DNA of 64,000 bases, taken from the NCBI GenBank assembly GCA_022560025.1, contig JAFISE010000007.1, forward strand, positions 186,001 to 250,000, read 5' to 3'. Below, one piece after another: positions 1 to 12,600 of the stretch. Within the stretch, counting starts at the first letter, position 1, and each line of letters starts with the position of its first letter. The DNA is from Stagonosporopsis chrysanthemi (Eukaryota > Ascomycota > Dothideomycetes > Pleosporales > Didymellaceae). The position numbers were made by a program, and so were the translations under genes. The notes under the pieces were generated by a model. That model saw nothing but the letters and a program-made list of their open reading frames with translations, had not been told where the DNA came from and did not search any database.

Positions 1-1202
1 CGTCTTGTGTCAGCCGCTCGTACTGCTCACACGAGCATGAGAAACGGCCCTCTGAGACGCTGAGGCCGAGCGCGCATGACTTCAGCATTTAATGGGGCAA
101 TACGGACGGAGCCATGGTGGACCGCAGCCATCCGTATCCAACGACCAGCATGAAACGGCGTTCCGAGGTTGCAACCACCCATCCTTGACGTCAGGTCGCT
201 TGTCAAAAGGCGCCCATTTGCTGAGACGTGAGTGGTTGGCTGTGGCTCGAATGCATTGAAAAAGGCAATTTAGATGACAAGATGAAGGGGAGGTTGGCGG
301 ACATTATGATTTGCACCCTCATTAACGCACTGGAGTCTACTTCCTTCTCCCGCCGCCCACATTTGTGCGAGTGGAGACGATCGCTCAGTTGTGCTGCATC
401 CCATGATTGTTCTGCCGTCTTATCGATAGAAGCCCCGAGAAGAAGGCAATCTGGAAACCAACCTGGAAGCCACCCTGTAAGGCAACCTGAAGGCAACCTG
501 GAAGCCAGCGAGATGTCTCTCACGGCGCGCTTCCATGACATGGCGTGAGTGTGAATGCTGAGGGCGAGCACCGCTCCCCCTTTGAGCCGCAGTCAGCGTG
601 AACAAAACCGTAAACGCGCAAAAATAGCAGCTCCAACAAGGCTAATCGCACGCCACTCCGCTGCTCAAGCGCACACCTCGATCAATCGGACGCAGGCCAA
701 AGCTCCTAGTGGCGACGAGAGCAAGACTTGCCATCCATGTTCGGGAGCTTGGTGTTAGGTTTGGAGCATTGAGCCCCGCCGGCCCAGGGTGCAGGGCTTG
801 TTGTGGACTGTCTAAAGGGGTCTAACAATACAGCGGCGCCATGCCAGAGCGGGACGAAGTGCAACCCCCGGCGCGCTGAGGAATGGAGAAAGTCGCCCTG
901 AAGCCAACAAACACCACCGCTTCTCTGTATCTGCGTTCGACGAGACTTGCGTCGAGTGCGTTTGCGTGTGGTTCTTCTTTCATACCCACTATCGTTTAAT
1001 ACAACCCTTCGTTCCCGTCTGTGAAGCCAACACCGCCGCCTCCCCTGCGCACCCGCAACACCTGAACGCTGCCTGCGCCACAAGGGCAAAGAGAGAGAAC
1101 CTCAATCGCTACTGACGCTCGCTACATCTCTTCCACGGTCTGCGACGACCGCCCACCCCACCTCGCGGAGCGTTTCCACGACATCGCCAGTCACGGGACA
1201 TC
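1..1202. other. 5' flank of the chitin synthase gene, no gene seen
   Basis: No reading frame here has protein-like composition on either strand. From about 900 to 1202 the plus strand is rich in C and T, as expected for the promoter and 5' leader of the gene starting at 1203. Around 450-510 there is a short imperfect direct repeat built on GGCAACCTGGAAGCCA. In other filamentous fungi a class V motor-domain chitin synthase often sits head-to-head with this gene; none is visible within these 1.2 kb, so it could only lie left of the window. Confidence 0.5.
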
Positions 1203-4200
1203 ATGTCGTTCGTGAACAACTCGCGCATGTCTGTGTATTCGACCGTGTCGACGAACGCACAGCGCGCCCCGGCCGCCGCGACGCAGGTTTCGACCACTAC
1301 TCTGCTGAATACGCTCAATGCAGCTTTCAAAAATGGCCAGCCTTACAGTCTGGAGCCGAGCACAAGCCTGGTCGTCAACACCTGGGTCAATGCTAAGACG
1401 ATGGAGAACGGCCGCATCGGTGGCACCGTCGACCTCGACCTTGTTCGTAAGACATACGAGCATGCGCGTCGACGAGTAGAGGACGGCACTTTGGTGTTGA
1501 GGTGAGCTTCGGACCTCCAGCACCGCGGTCATACGCACTCAACTGACATATCCTTTAGCTCGCTGCACGAGTCCGCACCCTCGTTGTTCGCGCCCACAAT
1601 CTCAGGGCTGCCAGTATCGTTGCCCGACAGCTTCTATGTCGCACTCGAAGCATTGAAGCCCTTCACACACTGTGTCACGCCACAGAACCCTTCTGCCCCT
1701 CGCTACTCCGCCCTAGCCGCCGTCTTCACCATCGATATCCTAGGCGAGTGCAGAGGTGCTGAGATCAAGCTCTCCACCGCAGGACTCGACACACGGGAGG
1801 GTCTTCTTCAAATTCCCGCGCACGCCGGCCATCGTGCTTTCGATGTCTTCTACTATCTGAACTCGAGCTCGGCAAGCAAGCAGGAGCGAGACATTCTTGA
1901 CATCCAGTCACTCGACAAATACACCCTGTTGAACCGGTCAGGCACATACGACCCCCCGGCTTACCTCCCCGACGCCGACGATGCTGCTGCAGCCGAGGAC
2001 TTCCGCACAAACCTCAAGGCCATCGGTATTAAGGGGCAGAAACTACGAGATGTGATCAGCTCTCTGGCCGCTTTGCTTAAGCTCGGCAACACCCTGGATT
2101 ACTTTCTCGACGAGGACAAGCTCGATGCAGCATGTCAGGACTGCGGCTCATTGCTTGACATCTCACCGGCCCTGTTCAAGCAGCAACTTGGCTCCAACGA
2201 GCGTGAACTCGCAATTGGCGGAATTTACGAAGCCATTGTTGACTATGTCCTCACACAAGCGAATGCTACCATCAAGAACGACATTCGAAAGGCCCGTGCC
2301 GGCTTCTCCTCCACCGATAGCGACGGCAGCCAGCCTGGTGTTATGACGCCCAACTCCGAGGACGATGGGATGGATGTGGTGAACATCACCATTGTTGAGG
2401 TTCCCAGCCGTGCACTCGGCAAGGCCATTGCCCTCCGCACCGTTTTCGATGACACAGAGGGAATCAACGCGGAGATGAAGGCCGACGGCGTGCAGATCTC
2501 TCCAATTGGGAACTCGGTGCTCGAGAGTATGAGGGATGCTGTACAGACCTCTGAGGCTGACCTTGGAATCGAAGGTTCTGCCCTCCGTGAGCACGAATCC
2601 GAGCTCGAAAGGCGTGAGGCTGTCTTGGATAAGATTGCTGTGGATGCCGAGGAAGGCAACTTCATCAGGACGATCCTCTACCCTGTCCCACAGAGTGGCA
2701 TTGTTCTGGGCAAGCACAACCGTCTCGATCTGCCCATGACAGTAGCCAGCAGCAGAGTCTGGTTCCAGCTGGCCATACACCCCACAGACGTTGTCCCAAG
2801 CTCCGTGACACAGGATATGAACTCCACTTGGCAGGCCGGTGTCGTCTCGCGTCAACTGCGCGAGTGGCGTCTGCCTGAATGGGCCAACCGCCGCAACCGA
2901 TACCTCGACTTCACCGCCGATTTCGACGTCCACGAGTTCTACGAACGTTATGCCGCTCTAGGCTGCATGGACGGAAAAGATGGCATCACAAATTGGACAT
3001 TGCAGCGAGGCTGGAGCAACGGCGAGGTTGTGATTGGTAACGAACGTATTTGGATACGCGAGGGTACTTGGTGGGAGGCCGAGTCCCAGCTTGAGCAGCT
3101 GAATGGAAACCAGAGCATGAACGCTGGTATGCTAGGTGGTATGGTGGGAGCTGGCGGCCTCGAGAGTGGCTACTCAGCACAAGCTCCCCCCAGCATGGCG
3201 GGTAGTGGCTTCTTCCCGCCTCTTCCGGAGCAGCAGCCTCAAAATCCTTTTCAAAGCACGCCCAGCCTGGCATTGCCTGCGGATGCGAAGTCTGTGGCAC
3301 CCACTACCGCTACCGTGCCTGCGGCAGTGGCTGGTGATTACGGTCTCGGCGGCAAAGGCGACGAGTCGAAGGGTGTCACTTACTACGATGCTGAGACTGG
3401 TGGCAACTCCATGGTTACCGAGATGCCCATTACTACGTCCCGACGCATGTGGGTTGGCTTCGTCTGGGCAGTAACATTCTTCATTCCTTCGCCACTACTG
3501 AAGTACGTCGGCCGCATGAAGCGACCAGATGTTCGCATGGCCTGGAGAGAGAAGCTTGTGCTTGTGTTAATCATCATCATCCTTAACGGAACCATTGTCT
3601 TCTACATTATCGCCTTCGGCAAGCTCTTATGCCCGGACAAAGATAAAGTCTGGAACCGAGACCAGGTCAGCACTCATCAGGGCCAGGACGATTACTTTGT
3701 CAGTCATCACGGTGTAGTATACGACCTTTCGTCTTTCTGGAAGAAGCAGCACAGCGACTCGACCACTGAAACTACCCGGACCAACATGATTGAATTCGGC
3801 GGATTCGACATGGACCCTTACATCATGCCCCCTCTCTACCTTGCCTGCCCAAACCTGATCGAGGACACCACCCGCAACCGCCAGCTGTTCTTGACGTCGA
3901 ACAACACCGTCACCAACTCTTTGGGTGTGCACAAGTCTGGAACGATGACCAACATGGCTGACAGCAATGCCTTGAAAAAGGAAGACTGGTACCCCAATGT
4001 CTTCCTGCCTGCGATCAAAGAAATGCGAAAGGGCGACCTCGTCTGGAAGAGGAAGAAGATCAGAGACGAAGGCGAAAATGACAACCACATGTGGTTCACG
4101 CTTGGTGACGATGTCTACGACCTGACGGACTACTTCAAGACTCTTGATACCAACAACGATGGAGCCGAGTACCAATTCCTTGACCAGAAACTGGTTGATC

Positions 4201-6608
4201 TTGTCAAAAGCAATGCTGGATCCGATCTCAAGGAAGACTTTGAGAACAACTTGAATGCTACTGCTCAATCGTGGAACCTTCAGTGTCTGAAGAATACCTT
4301 CTACATCGGTAAGGTTGATTTCCGCGAGTCTGCCAAGTGCCGCGTCAACGACTGGATCCTCCTCGCTGTCACTATCATTATTTGCACGGTCATTGTCGTC
4401 AAGTTTTTGGCTGCCTTGCAGCTAGGGTCTCGGAAGCGTCCCGCCAACCAGGACAAGTTCGTTATCTGCCACGTTCCTGCATACACGGAAGGAGAGGAGC
4501 ACATTCGCAAGGGTCTCGACTCGCTCACTGCACTCGCTTATGACAACAAGCGCAAACTCATTTGCGTTGTCTGTGATGGAATGATTGTTGGAGGTGGTAA
4601 CGACCGTCCTACTCCCAAGATTGTGCTGGACATCCTCGGCGTTGATCCCAAGGTCGACCCCCCTGCTCTTCCCTTCTGGTCTGTCGGTGAAGGCAGTCAG
4701 CAGCTCAACTACGGCAAGGTTTACTCCGGTCTCTACGAATTCGAAGGCAATGTTGTACCATACATTGTCGTTGTCAAGATGGGCAAGGAGTCTGAGCAGT
4801 CCAAGAGCAAGCCTGGTAACCGTGGAAAGCGTGACTCTCAGATCCTGCTCATGAGCTTCCTCAACCGTGTCCACCACCGCGCCCAGATGAACCCTCTCGA
4901 ACTAGAGATGTTCCACCAGATCAACAACATTATCGGTGTGGATCCTGAGCTGTACGAATACATGCTCATGGTCGACGCCGACACCATGGTCAAGCCGGAT
5001 GCTCTCAACCGTCTCGTAGCGGCCTGCGCCAACGACTCCAAGATTGCCGGTATTTGCGGTGAGACCAGTCTCGAGAACGAAGAGCAGTCCTGGTGGACCA
5101 TGATTCAGGTTTACGAATACTACATTTCCCATCATCTGGCCAAGGCCTTCGAAAGCTTGTTCGGTAGTGTTACCTGTTTGCCTGGATGGTAAGTCATAAT
5201 CTGTGCTGACGTGCGGACTCTGCTAACTTTGACCAGTTTCTGCATGTACCGTTTGCGAACAGCGGACAAGGGCAAGCCTCTGGTCATCTCCGACAAGGTC
5301 ATCAAGGACTACGCCGACACCAACGTTGATACTCTGCACAAGAAGAACTTGCTCTCGCTCGGTGAGGATCGTTATCTGACCACGTTGATGTTGAAGCACT
5401 TCCCGTCCACGACGTATAAATTCGTCCCCGGTGCCTACGCTCTCACAGCCGCTCCTGAGACTTGGAGTATTCTGCTTTCGCAGAGACGTCGCTGGATCAA
5501 TTCGACCATCCACAACTTGGCTGAGTTGGTCTTCATTTCCGACCTGTGCGGTTTCTGCTGTTTCTCCATGCGCTTCGTCGTCTTCATCGATCTCTTCGGT
5601 ACTGTCACCATGCCATCGATCTGCGCCTACATTGTCTACTTGATCTACATGGTCTCTTCCGGCACTGGTCAATTCCCGCTGTTCTCCATTATCTTGCTTG
5701 CTGGTGTGTACGGTCTGCAGGCTCTGATCTTCATCATCAAGCGTCAGTGGCAACACATCGGATGGATGGTCATCTACTTGATGGCGTTCCCTATCTATTC
5801 GCTGATCTTGCCTCTCTACGCTTTCTGGAAGCAAGACGATTTCTCGTGGGGTAACACCCGTGTCGTTATTGGCGAACAGGGCATGAAGAAGGCTGTGCTG
5901 ACGGAAGACGAGGGCTTCGATCCCAAGTCTATCCCAATGATGCGATGGGACGAGTACGCTGAGCGAAATGAGCTCCCTGGTCGCCGCGGCCTCCCTGGTC
6001 AAACTTCAGAGAAGGGCGGCTTCAGCGCCTACGAGGAGGACACATACGAGATGAACGACATGCAATCTGTCTACTCGTCGGTCAAGCCTGCGTCGACCAT
6101 CATGTCGAACATGCACCACATCTCGCACATGCCACCTCAGTCGCCAGGCCCCTACCAGGGCATGCAGACGCGCCAGTCGACGTACTCCAACTTCTCGCGC
6201 TACCAGGACCAGCCGCACCAGAACCCCCACCAGAGCCGTCTTATGTCGATGAGCGGTATGAGCGATCAATACGACGCATCGCCGTATGGTAACCGTCATA
6301 CCACGGGCGGCTTCCAGAGCCAGGACAATCTCATGGCATCGACACCCCCTGTGCGCGGGCGTAGCCCTCTTGGGTATGGCCAGTCCCGGCCCGGCAGCAC
6401 GGTCAACTTCCAGAGCATGATGAACGGCCCCAGCGACGCAACGATTGTCGACGTGGTCCGGACATGCCTGCGGGAGGGCGACCTCGACTCGATGACCAAG
6501 AAGCAGCTGGTGGCGCTGGCGGAGCAGCGGCTGCAGACGCAGCTGACGGGCGAGAGGAAGATTTTCCTGAACCAGACCATTGACACGGAGCTGGCGCTGA
6601 TGGGCTGA
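1203..6608 (+). CDS. csmB: Chitin synthase with N-terminal myosin-motor-like domain (CsmB type)
   Basis: Makes chitin from UDP-GlcNAc at the plasma membrane. Exons 1203-1501, 1559-5188, 5237-6608; 1766 aa. Both introns have good signals, and the second restores the CLPGCFCMY junction. Residues about 1-700 resemble a myosin head but contain no GESGxGKT-type P-loop, as in the CsmB group (class VI, or class VII in the Choquer scheme) and unlike class V. Membrane segments lie near 730-750 and 766-790. Cytochrome-b5-like segments follow (near 800-840, and again around the VYDLTDYF motif), then another membrane helix near 1020. The division-2 catalytic core has DAD near 1239, EDR near 1353 and QRRRW at 1391-1395, followed by several membrane helices. 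The end (about 1707-1766) is a DEK C-terminal domain. The start ATG has no competing upstream ATG in frame. Class naming differs between authors; the enzyme family is certain. Confidence 0.96.
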
Positions 6609-7012
6609 GCGGTGGTGTGATGGACGTTGGCGTTGCATTTTGGGTGTTTTTGCTGGATCGTCGGCATGTCTTGTACCATGTCCTGCAGATAGTCGCTCCT
6701 TGTCTGGCGCATCATATAGGAAAACGTTGGGGGCCTGCACATGAGTTTGCACGGTCGGAGTTTGTATGCATTTGTTTTAGCGTCAGATGTACAGATAATG
6801 AGGAAGCCTGCATATTAATGGGAGACTGCCGTCAAGATAATTGCCGTATTGTTGTGGTAGTGGTGACTTGATGCTGTGTCGATGTGCTGCGGTGACTGGC
6901 GGTGATCTGCTATGACGGGTGTCGTGCTGTGGAGCCGCAACCGCGGACCTCCGCAGTGCTCCCCAGCCCAACCAAGCTCCCGCTCGAGCTCGCACAACAC
7001 ACGCCGCTCACC
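6609..7012. other. Intergenic region, chitin synthase to END3
   Basis: About 400 bp containing the 3' end of the chitin synthase transcript and the promoter of the next gene on the same strand. The reading frame of END3 stays open upstream to 6902, but that extension is unlike the family, so it is treated as leader. Confidence 0.6.
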
Positions 7013-8218
7013 ATGCCGCCGAACCGCATTGAACAGGACGAAATCGAAAAGTACTGGGAGATCTTCAGCTCCCTGTCCAACGGCGGCACCCACCTCGACG
7101 GCGCCCAGGCGGCCCCTGTACTCAAGAACTCACACCTCCGCGATGACCAGCTCGAGCGCGTGTGGGACCTGGCCGACGTCGACAACGATGGCAAGCTCGA
7201 CTTTGAGGAGTTCTGCGTCGCCATGCGCCTCATCTTCGACCTGATCAACGGCGTCTCCGCAGACGTTCCGCAGGCGCTGCCCGACTGGCTGGTGCCCGAG
7301 AGCAAGGCGCATCTGGTGCAGGCCACGCGCGCGCTGAGCGGCGGCCAGCAGTTTGAGCAGGTCGACGACGACGACGACACCCCCGGCCTGCGCGACGGCT
7401 TCGACTGGTACATGTCGCCCGGCGACAAGGCCAAGTACGAGGAGATCTACACGGCCAACCGCGACGGCCACGGCAACATCTCCTTCGACTCGCTCGCGGG
7501 GCTGTTCGACAGCCTCGACAACGTCCCGGACTCGGACGTCCGCTTCGCGTGGAACCTCGTCAACCCCAAGGCCCGCGAGGCCGTCGGCAAAGACGCCGCC
7601 CTCGCCTTCCTCCACATCCTCAACCAGCGCAGCGAGGGGTTCCGCGTCCCGCGCTCCGTGCCACCCAGCCTGCGCTCCTCATTCGAGAAGGCCCACATCG
7701 ACTACGACGTTAGCAGCGCGGGGCAGAACAACCGCTGGGCGACGTCCAACGACGAGACCACGGCCACGGGCCGCAAGCAGAAGTTCGGCGACGCCTACCT
7801 GACGCGCCTCGGCGTCGGCGACCGCGCTGCCAACTACGGCGCCCGCGCAAAGGGCACCGACTTTGGCGGCCGCACCACCGAGGACTGGGAGGAGGTGCGT
7901 CTCAAGAAGCAGCTCAAGGAGCTCGAGGCCAAGATGGCAGACGTTGAGCACGAGGCCCAGAACCGCCGCCACGGCCGCGCAAAGGACTCGACGCCTGCGC
8001 TGGTCAAGCGCGAGCTCGAGTCGCTGCTGGACTACAAGCGCAACCTGCTCAAGGACCTGGACAACGAGCAGGGCGGCGAGGTCAAGGGGCTGGGCGGCAT
8101 CAGGGAGGAGATTGATACGGTCAAGGAGCAGGTCGAGGGGCTGGAGGCGCATTTGCAGAGGAGACACGAGGTGCTGGATGATCTGAGGCGGCAGATTGAC
8201 GACGAGAAGGCGAGGTGA
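7013..8218 (+). CDS. end3: END3, EH-domain endocytic adaptor of the Pan1-Sla1-End3 complex
   Basis: 401 aa, no intron. End3 scaffolds Pan1 and Sla1 at cortical actin patches and is needed for endocytosis and actin organisation. An EH domain covers about residues 8-100, with a calcium-binding loop (DVDNDGKLDFEEF) from residue 55 preceded by the conserved RVWDLA. A second EH-like segment starts near residue 130 (YMSPGDKAKYEEIYTAN). The C-terminal third is charged coiled coil ending in a run of heptads, the usual End3 repeat region. The start was placed at 7013 because it has a good fungal start context (CACCATG) and matches the family N-terminus MxxxxIEQxEIEKYWEIF. Length is typical of the family. 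Confidence 0.95.
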   Translation: MPPNRIEQDEIEKYWEIFSSLSNGGTHLDGAQAAPVLKNSHLRDDQLERVWDLADVDNDGKLDFEEFCVAMRLIFDLINGVSADVPQALPDWLVPESKAHLVQATRALSGGQQFEQVDDDDDTPGLRDGFDWYMSPGDKAKYEEIYTANRDGHGNISFDSLAGLFDSLDNVPDSDVRFAWNLVNPKAREAVGKDAALAFLHILNQRSEGFRVPRSVPPSLRSSFEKAHIDYDVSSAGQNNRWATSNDETTATGRKQKFGDAYLTRLGVGDRAANYGARAKGTDFGGRTTEDWEEVRLKKQLKELEAKMADVEHEAQNRRHGRAKDSTPALVKRELESLLDYKRNLLKDLDNEQGGEVKGLGGIREEIDTVKEQVEGLEAHLQRRHEVLDDLRRQIDDEKAR

Positions 8219-8661
8219 GGGCGAGTGCAGTGAGGCGTGAGGCAGACACCACAGCGACGCAGTATGTATAGACTAGTCAGCCCATCAACTACTAATAACT
8301 CTCAACCATCTCCACTCTGCCCGTTCATGTGGAATTCGCGCAGCGAGCCAGTGCCCTTGCCCTATCCCCACGCGTTGGAAAACAAACAAACGATGGGCAA
8401 TTGCAGAAAATGGGACTGTGTTCCTATACACATTTCCCCAATGTGCAGAACAACAGCCCCATATCGCTCACAGTCACTCGACTCGGTCTTGTGTCTTACA
8501 ATCGACGAACCCAACTCCCAACCCAGCCCAGCCCAGCCCAGCCCAACCCCCAAACACCAAAAAAAAGACATCCACCCCAGCTCAAAGCAACGCGCAACCA
8601 AAGCACAGACAAGACATGCAGATGACTGCAGACACGACTGTATTACTCTGAGTGGGCGCAC
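8219..8661. other. END3 3' region with a CCCAG-type microsatellite
   Basis: Non-coding. It holds the END3 3' end and, near 8520-8545, about five tandem copies of a CCCAG-like pentamer followed by A-rich runs. Nothing else is recognised. Confidence 0.5.
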
Positions 8662-8669
8662 AAAAAAAA
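8662..8669 (-). terminator. RNA polymerase III oligo-T terminator of tRNA-Asn
   Basis: Eight T residues on the minus strand begin eight bases past the discriminator base of the tRNA, the standard Pol III stop signal. Confidence 0.85.
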
Positions 8670-8677
8670 GACGTTAT

Positions 8678-8776
8678 CTCCCCCGGAAAGGCTCGAACTT
8701 TCAACCTCCTGATGTGCCATCAAGCGAGTAGTAGCGGATAACAGTCAGACGCGCTAGCCAATTGCGCCACGGAGGA
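8678..8776 (-). tRNA. tRNA-Asn (anticodon GTT) with a 25-nt intron
   Basis: On the minus strand the acceptor arms TCCTCCG and CGGGGGA pair over seven bases (one G-T). The D arm pairs GCGC with GCGC around AATTGGCTA. The anticodon stem pairs TCTGA with TCAGG, and the T arm is GAAAG-TTCGAGC-CTTTC. The loop reads CTGTTA before the intron, so the anticodon is GTT (Asn). A 25-nt intron sits after position 37, the canonical place. Mature length is 74 nt without CCA. A Pol III terminator follows. Confidence 0.97.
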
Positions 8777-9698
8777 TCAACTTATGAATCAAGTTGGTGG
8801 ACGAATTTTTTTGATGAAAGTTGGCACTTTGGTCACACTTATATCGAAGAAAAATTGGCTAAGTTGGAGTGTTGGGGGTGTGAGTTTAAGGGACGGTTGT
8901 GGGGATGGTATGGTGGTGGTGGTGCTGTGGTTAGGGCGGTGTGGGGTGGGGCGAAATTTCTGATGCGGAGGGGCAGGGGGACACCATCGGTGGTATTCGT
9001 GTGTGAGGTGTGCTGGGAGAGTCAGTCGTGGAGGGGTTGGAGTGTTTGGATGACTTGTGTCGCTATGTGCTTGCGGGCCGGCAAGCCTTGGAATGTGTTC
9101 CTCTGCTACATCATCTGCACGGTCGCCATTTGGCTCACTAGGGAGGCGGTGACGAGTGTCGGTAAGGACGGTGATCGATTGTGATAACTGAAAGTAATGT
9201 GTAGTTTCGGGAGGCAGCGCCTGCTCCTGCCTGTCTGCTCTATTGTCCTTGTTGTGTCAGCACAGAGGGCGTCAGTACCTGACCGTGCACGCCCCCACAT
9301 CACTACCACGGCACGCACGTCGTTCGTGAGCGCATGGCTACGCAAGTGCGTGCGTCAGTGGGCGTTGCGTTGACAGACGCGTGGCTGGGCACTTAGCAGC
9401 GGCTAGAATGGCGGTCAGGTCATGTAGACTCATGCACCTTGCCCCAATACTTCCTATGCCACGTTTAGTGGGCCTTGTCAGGATCAAAAGCAGTAATCAT
9501 CGCTCGTGGATGCTGGTGGATATGCTGTCTGTAGCACGATAGCGTGTGATCAAGTCCTGCGTATCAGTCGCCCAGGTGGGCCTCGTGGTTAGCCATGTCG
9601 ATAAAGCGCTGATCGAGCAGCGTGGATCAAGTCGAATGTCGGTGTTGCTTGCGAGAAGGCGCGTTGTAAAAGCCATCACGCCGGCTCTGATCGACCGC
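8777..9698. other. Intergenic region between tRNA-Asn and UPF2
   Basis: An open frame on the plus strand (8762-9184) overlaps the tRNA and has a G/W-rich, non-protein-like composition, so no gene is called. The right part is the 3' flank of UPF2, which is read from the other strand. Confidence 0.5.
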
Positions 9699-12600
9699 CT
9701 ATGGTTTCGATACGACCGACGTGGATGGCTTTGCGACGCACCTCTGCTGGAGAGACGAAGGGGGCCCATACCAATTGACGTCGCTGAGTTGCAGCTTCCT
9801 GGCGCGCTGATTGCTGCGGTTATTTCCGGCCTTGTCGATGCGCGGCTGTGCGTACGGATTCGGGGTCTTGTCGAGAACTTGCTGAGTATCAGTACGTGGT
9901 CTATTAGGGTTCGGCGAGAGGGCGTAAGAGAAGGGTGAATCACCGGAGTCTTCGACGTCATCTCGAGCCTCGTTGTAGTTCAAGACGAGGCTCTTGATGC
10001 GCTGCTGCTCCTCCTTCTCGGCCTGTTGCTTGCTGCGCATGGCAACGGCAAAGGTCGAGTCGGAAGGCAGGTCGATTGATCGAGTCTGCGTCTTGTTTCC
10101 GCGCTTGCTGAGAAGTGAGAACTTCATGGTGTTAGATGGAGCCACTGTGACGGGAGCTTCGCTCACGCCGTCTTCGGGATTGGCTGTTGCCTCGCGAGCG
10201 CGGCGCATCGGTAGAGGCACGTCAAACACAGGCTTGCGGTCGTACTTGCGTGAGTCAGCGCTCTCAGACATGAGCTTCGCAAGCTCTCGGTCGAAGTCGG
10301 CCTCAGCTTCCGGATCGCGTTCCTCTTCTTGACGTGTCACAACAATGTGCTCTTCCTCATCGTCAGACATCTGTTTGGTGGGCTCGTCATCATCAGAGTC
10401 ATCAGAGTCCTCATCAGAAGACTTGTCGTCGCCTTCGGGCACAACCACGTCGTCGTCCTCAGGACCATCGTCGTCGTCGGAAGCAGACTCCTCATCGTCC
10501 TCGGGCTCAACAGGCTTGCCAGTACCCGTTGTCTGATAGTTCTGCTTGACAGCCTCGCCAAATACACGAGATGCCTCGTCGGGATCGGTAATCAGCTTCC
10601 ACTGGGGCCGAACCAAGGCGTAGGCGTCTTGTACGATAAACTCCACATCCATCGGCAGCGCCTCTTTGGTGCAGACGTAGTACTGTAGGTACGTCAGGAA
10701 GAAGTCAAGCTTTTTCTTCGCTGCGCCTTTGTCGTAGTACATGCCGCATGTCTCGAGGAGACTGCAGACTAGGCGGATGCGGAAGTAATCATCTGGCAAG
10801 TCCAGAGGATTGTACAAGTCTGGTCGGGCATAGCCTCCCTGCCATCCGTAGTTCAGTAGCTTGTACAGGATGTCAAAGACAAGAGGCGAGTCGATGAGTC
10901 GATAAATGTAAAGTTCGCCAAGGAACTTGACCTCTGCAATCCTGCGCTGATTGAACTTGAAATCGTTCAGCTCGAGACCGAACGTGATGGACTCCAAGAG
11001 ATCGTCAATGACTCCAATAGCGAAGTCTTGATGATAGCGATGGATGGTCCCGAGAATGACAGCCAACAGATGAATGTTGCTGTACTTGATCTTACCAGGT
11101 TTGGAGAAGATCTTGTGAAGGAAATTTACGACTTCCTCTTCCTCCCAATGCATTTTGCGAATCTGCTTGACGGTCTTGTCTAGAGTGCGACGGGTGAGGT
11201 CCTGGTACATGATCTTACGTAGGAACAACTCGACCGGCATCCGCTCCTTCTGCTCGATAGCTGCACGCTCTGGAGGGTTGACGTAGTAGATCGCATTCTC
11301 AATCAACATGCGTTCTTGTTGACCAAGCACCTGAGCGCCCTTCTTGCGTTGAAGTGTTTCAAGGAACGAAGCCATGCGAGGCGATGTCTCTGGGTTGCGT
11401 AGCAGGTAACGTCCGCAATTTTCCAGCAGGTTGCAGATGATCTCAATGTTCATTCTAGAGAAGTCGTCCAAGCTGACCTTGAGGCAATGGAAAATAACGT
11501 GCTCAGGAACGACGCCAAACTTGGTCAACTCTGCAAGATAGCGTACGTTCTGCGTCCGCACCTGTCCGAGGAAGTCTTTCGACTTGCGGCGCTGCAGGCT
11601 TCGGAACTCGTCATCTAAGTAGGAGACAAGGCCCTGGGCAACATCAGGCATATACTTGCTCAATGTCGCAATCAACCTCGAATAAATCGGCAACAGATCC
11701 GAACGACCCTTTGGAATGTCCTGGACGGCCTTGATGAGACGATTGCGCGACGCTTTAGAATTGAGGAAGCAGAAATCGATGGCAGTCTGGTCGACGGAAT
11801 CCTTGGTATTCAGCTCTGGCAGGCGAGCAAGCACGGCGTCCACCTGAGTGCCGACAGACTTGTTGGCGATAGCAGTAGACTGGTCATCGCCATCCGAAAT
11901 TTTGGCTGCTTCTGTAACTTCCTTCTCGGCAATCTCTGTCTTCGGTTCGACGCGTTTGCCGACCTGCTCGTTCGTGTCGACGTTTTTCTTCTTAGCATCT
12001 TCGAGCAAGATGCCGGGGACTCGGTCCTTCAGATCAATGAGGTTCTCATAAAAGCGACGCTCGTCTTCATCTTCCCAGATGCCTGGCCCATCACTGCGGC
12101 CACGCAGGTACTCTCCAGCCTTGATCAAGCCAATAGAACCGTCTCCGGCGTTCGCGTTGCTGTCCTTCTCTTTCAGATCTGGCATATCCACACCCAGCGC
12201 ATCAGCTAAAACCTGTGCATTTGTTGTCAGTCGCTCTTGCGATTTCAATTGCCTTTCGTAGTTTGCCTGGCGGTCTTCGAAAACCTCCCCAGACTTCACG
12301 TAGGCTTCGGCATTCTTGCGGCCCTGGGACGCTAGGTGTTTTTGGTCTCGCAGCAGATGTGCTTTCACATCCTCGAAGTAGCGCGTGAGAATATTCTTGA
12401 ATCGCTGTTGTAGGTCTGGAGCGATGATAGCAGGATCCTGGCTAGTTTGATCATCGTCTTCGGTAGCCGAGGCATCTCCGTTCTTGTCTCCAGTTGTTGT
12501 GCCATCCTCGTTGACCGTCTTGCGACCCTCTGCCGACGACGCCTTGGAACCAAGGATATCCCAGGCGAAAGCCTTGACGAAGATGACCACGAGAGGTAGG

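Noticed and set aside
2163..2933. 256-codon frame antisense to the first chitin synthase (and similar ones at 5223-6002 and 6006-6752)
   Set aside because: They mirror codon bias of the sense gene, which is certain, and have no family-like sequence.
8762..9184. 140-codon plus-strand frame after END3
   Set aside because: It overlaps the tRNA gene on the other strand and has Gly/Trp/Val-biased composition typical of random G-rich sequence.
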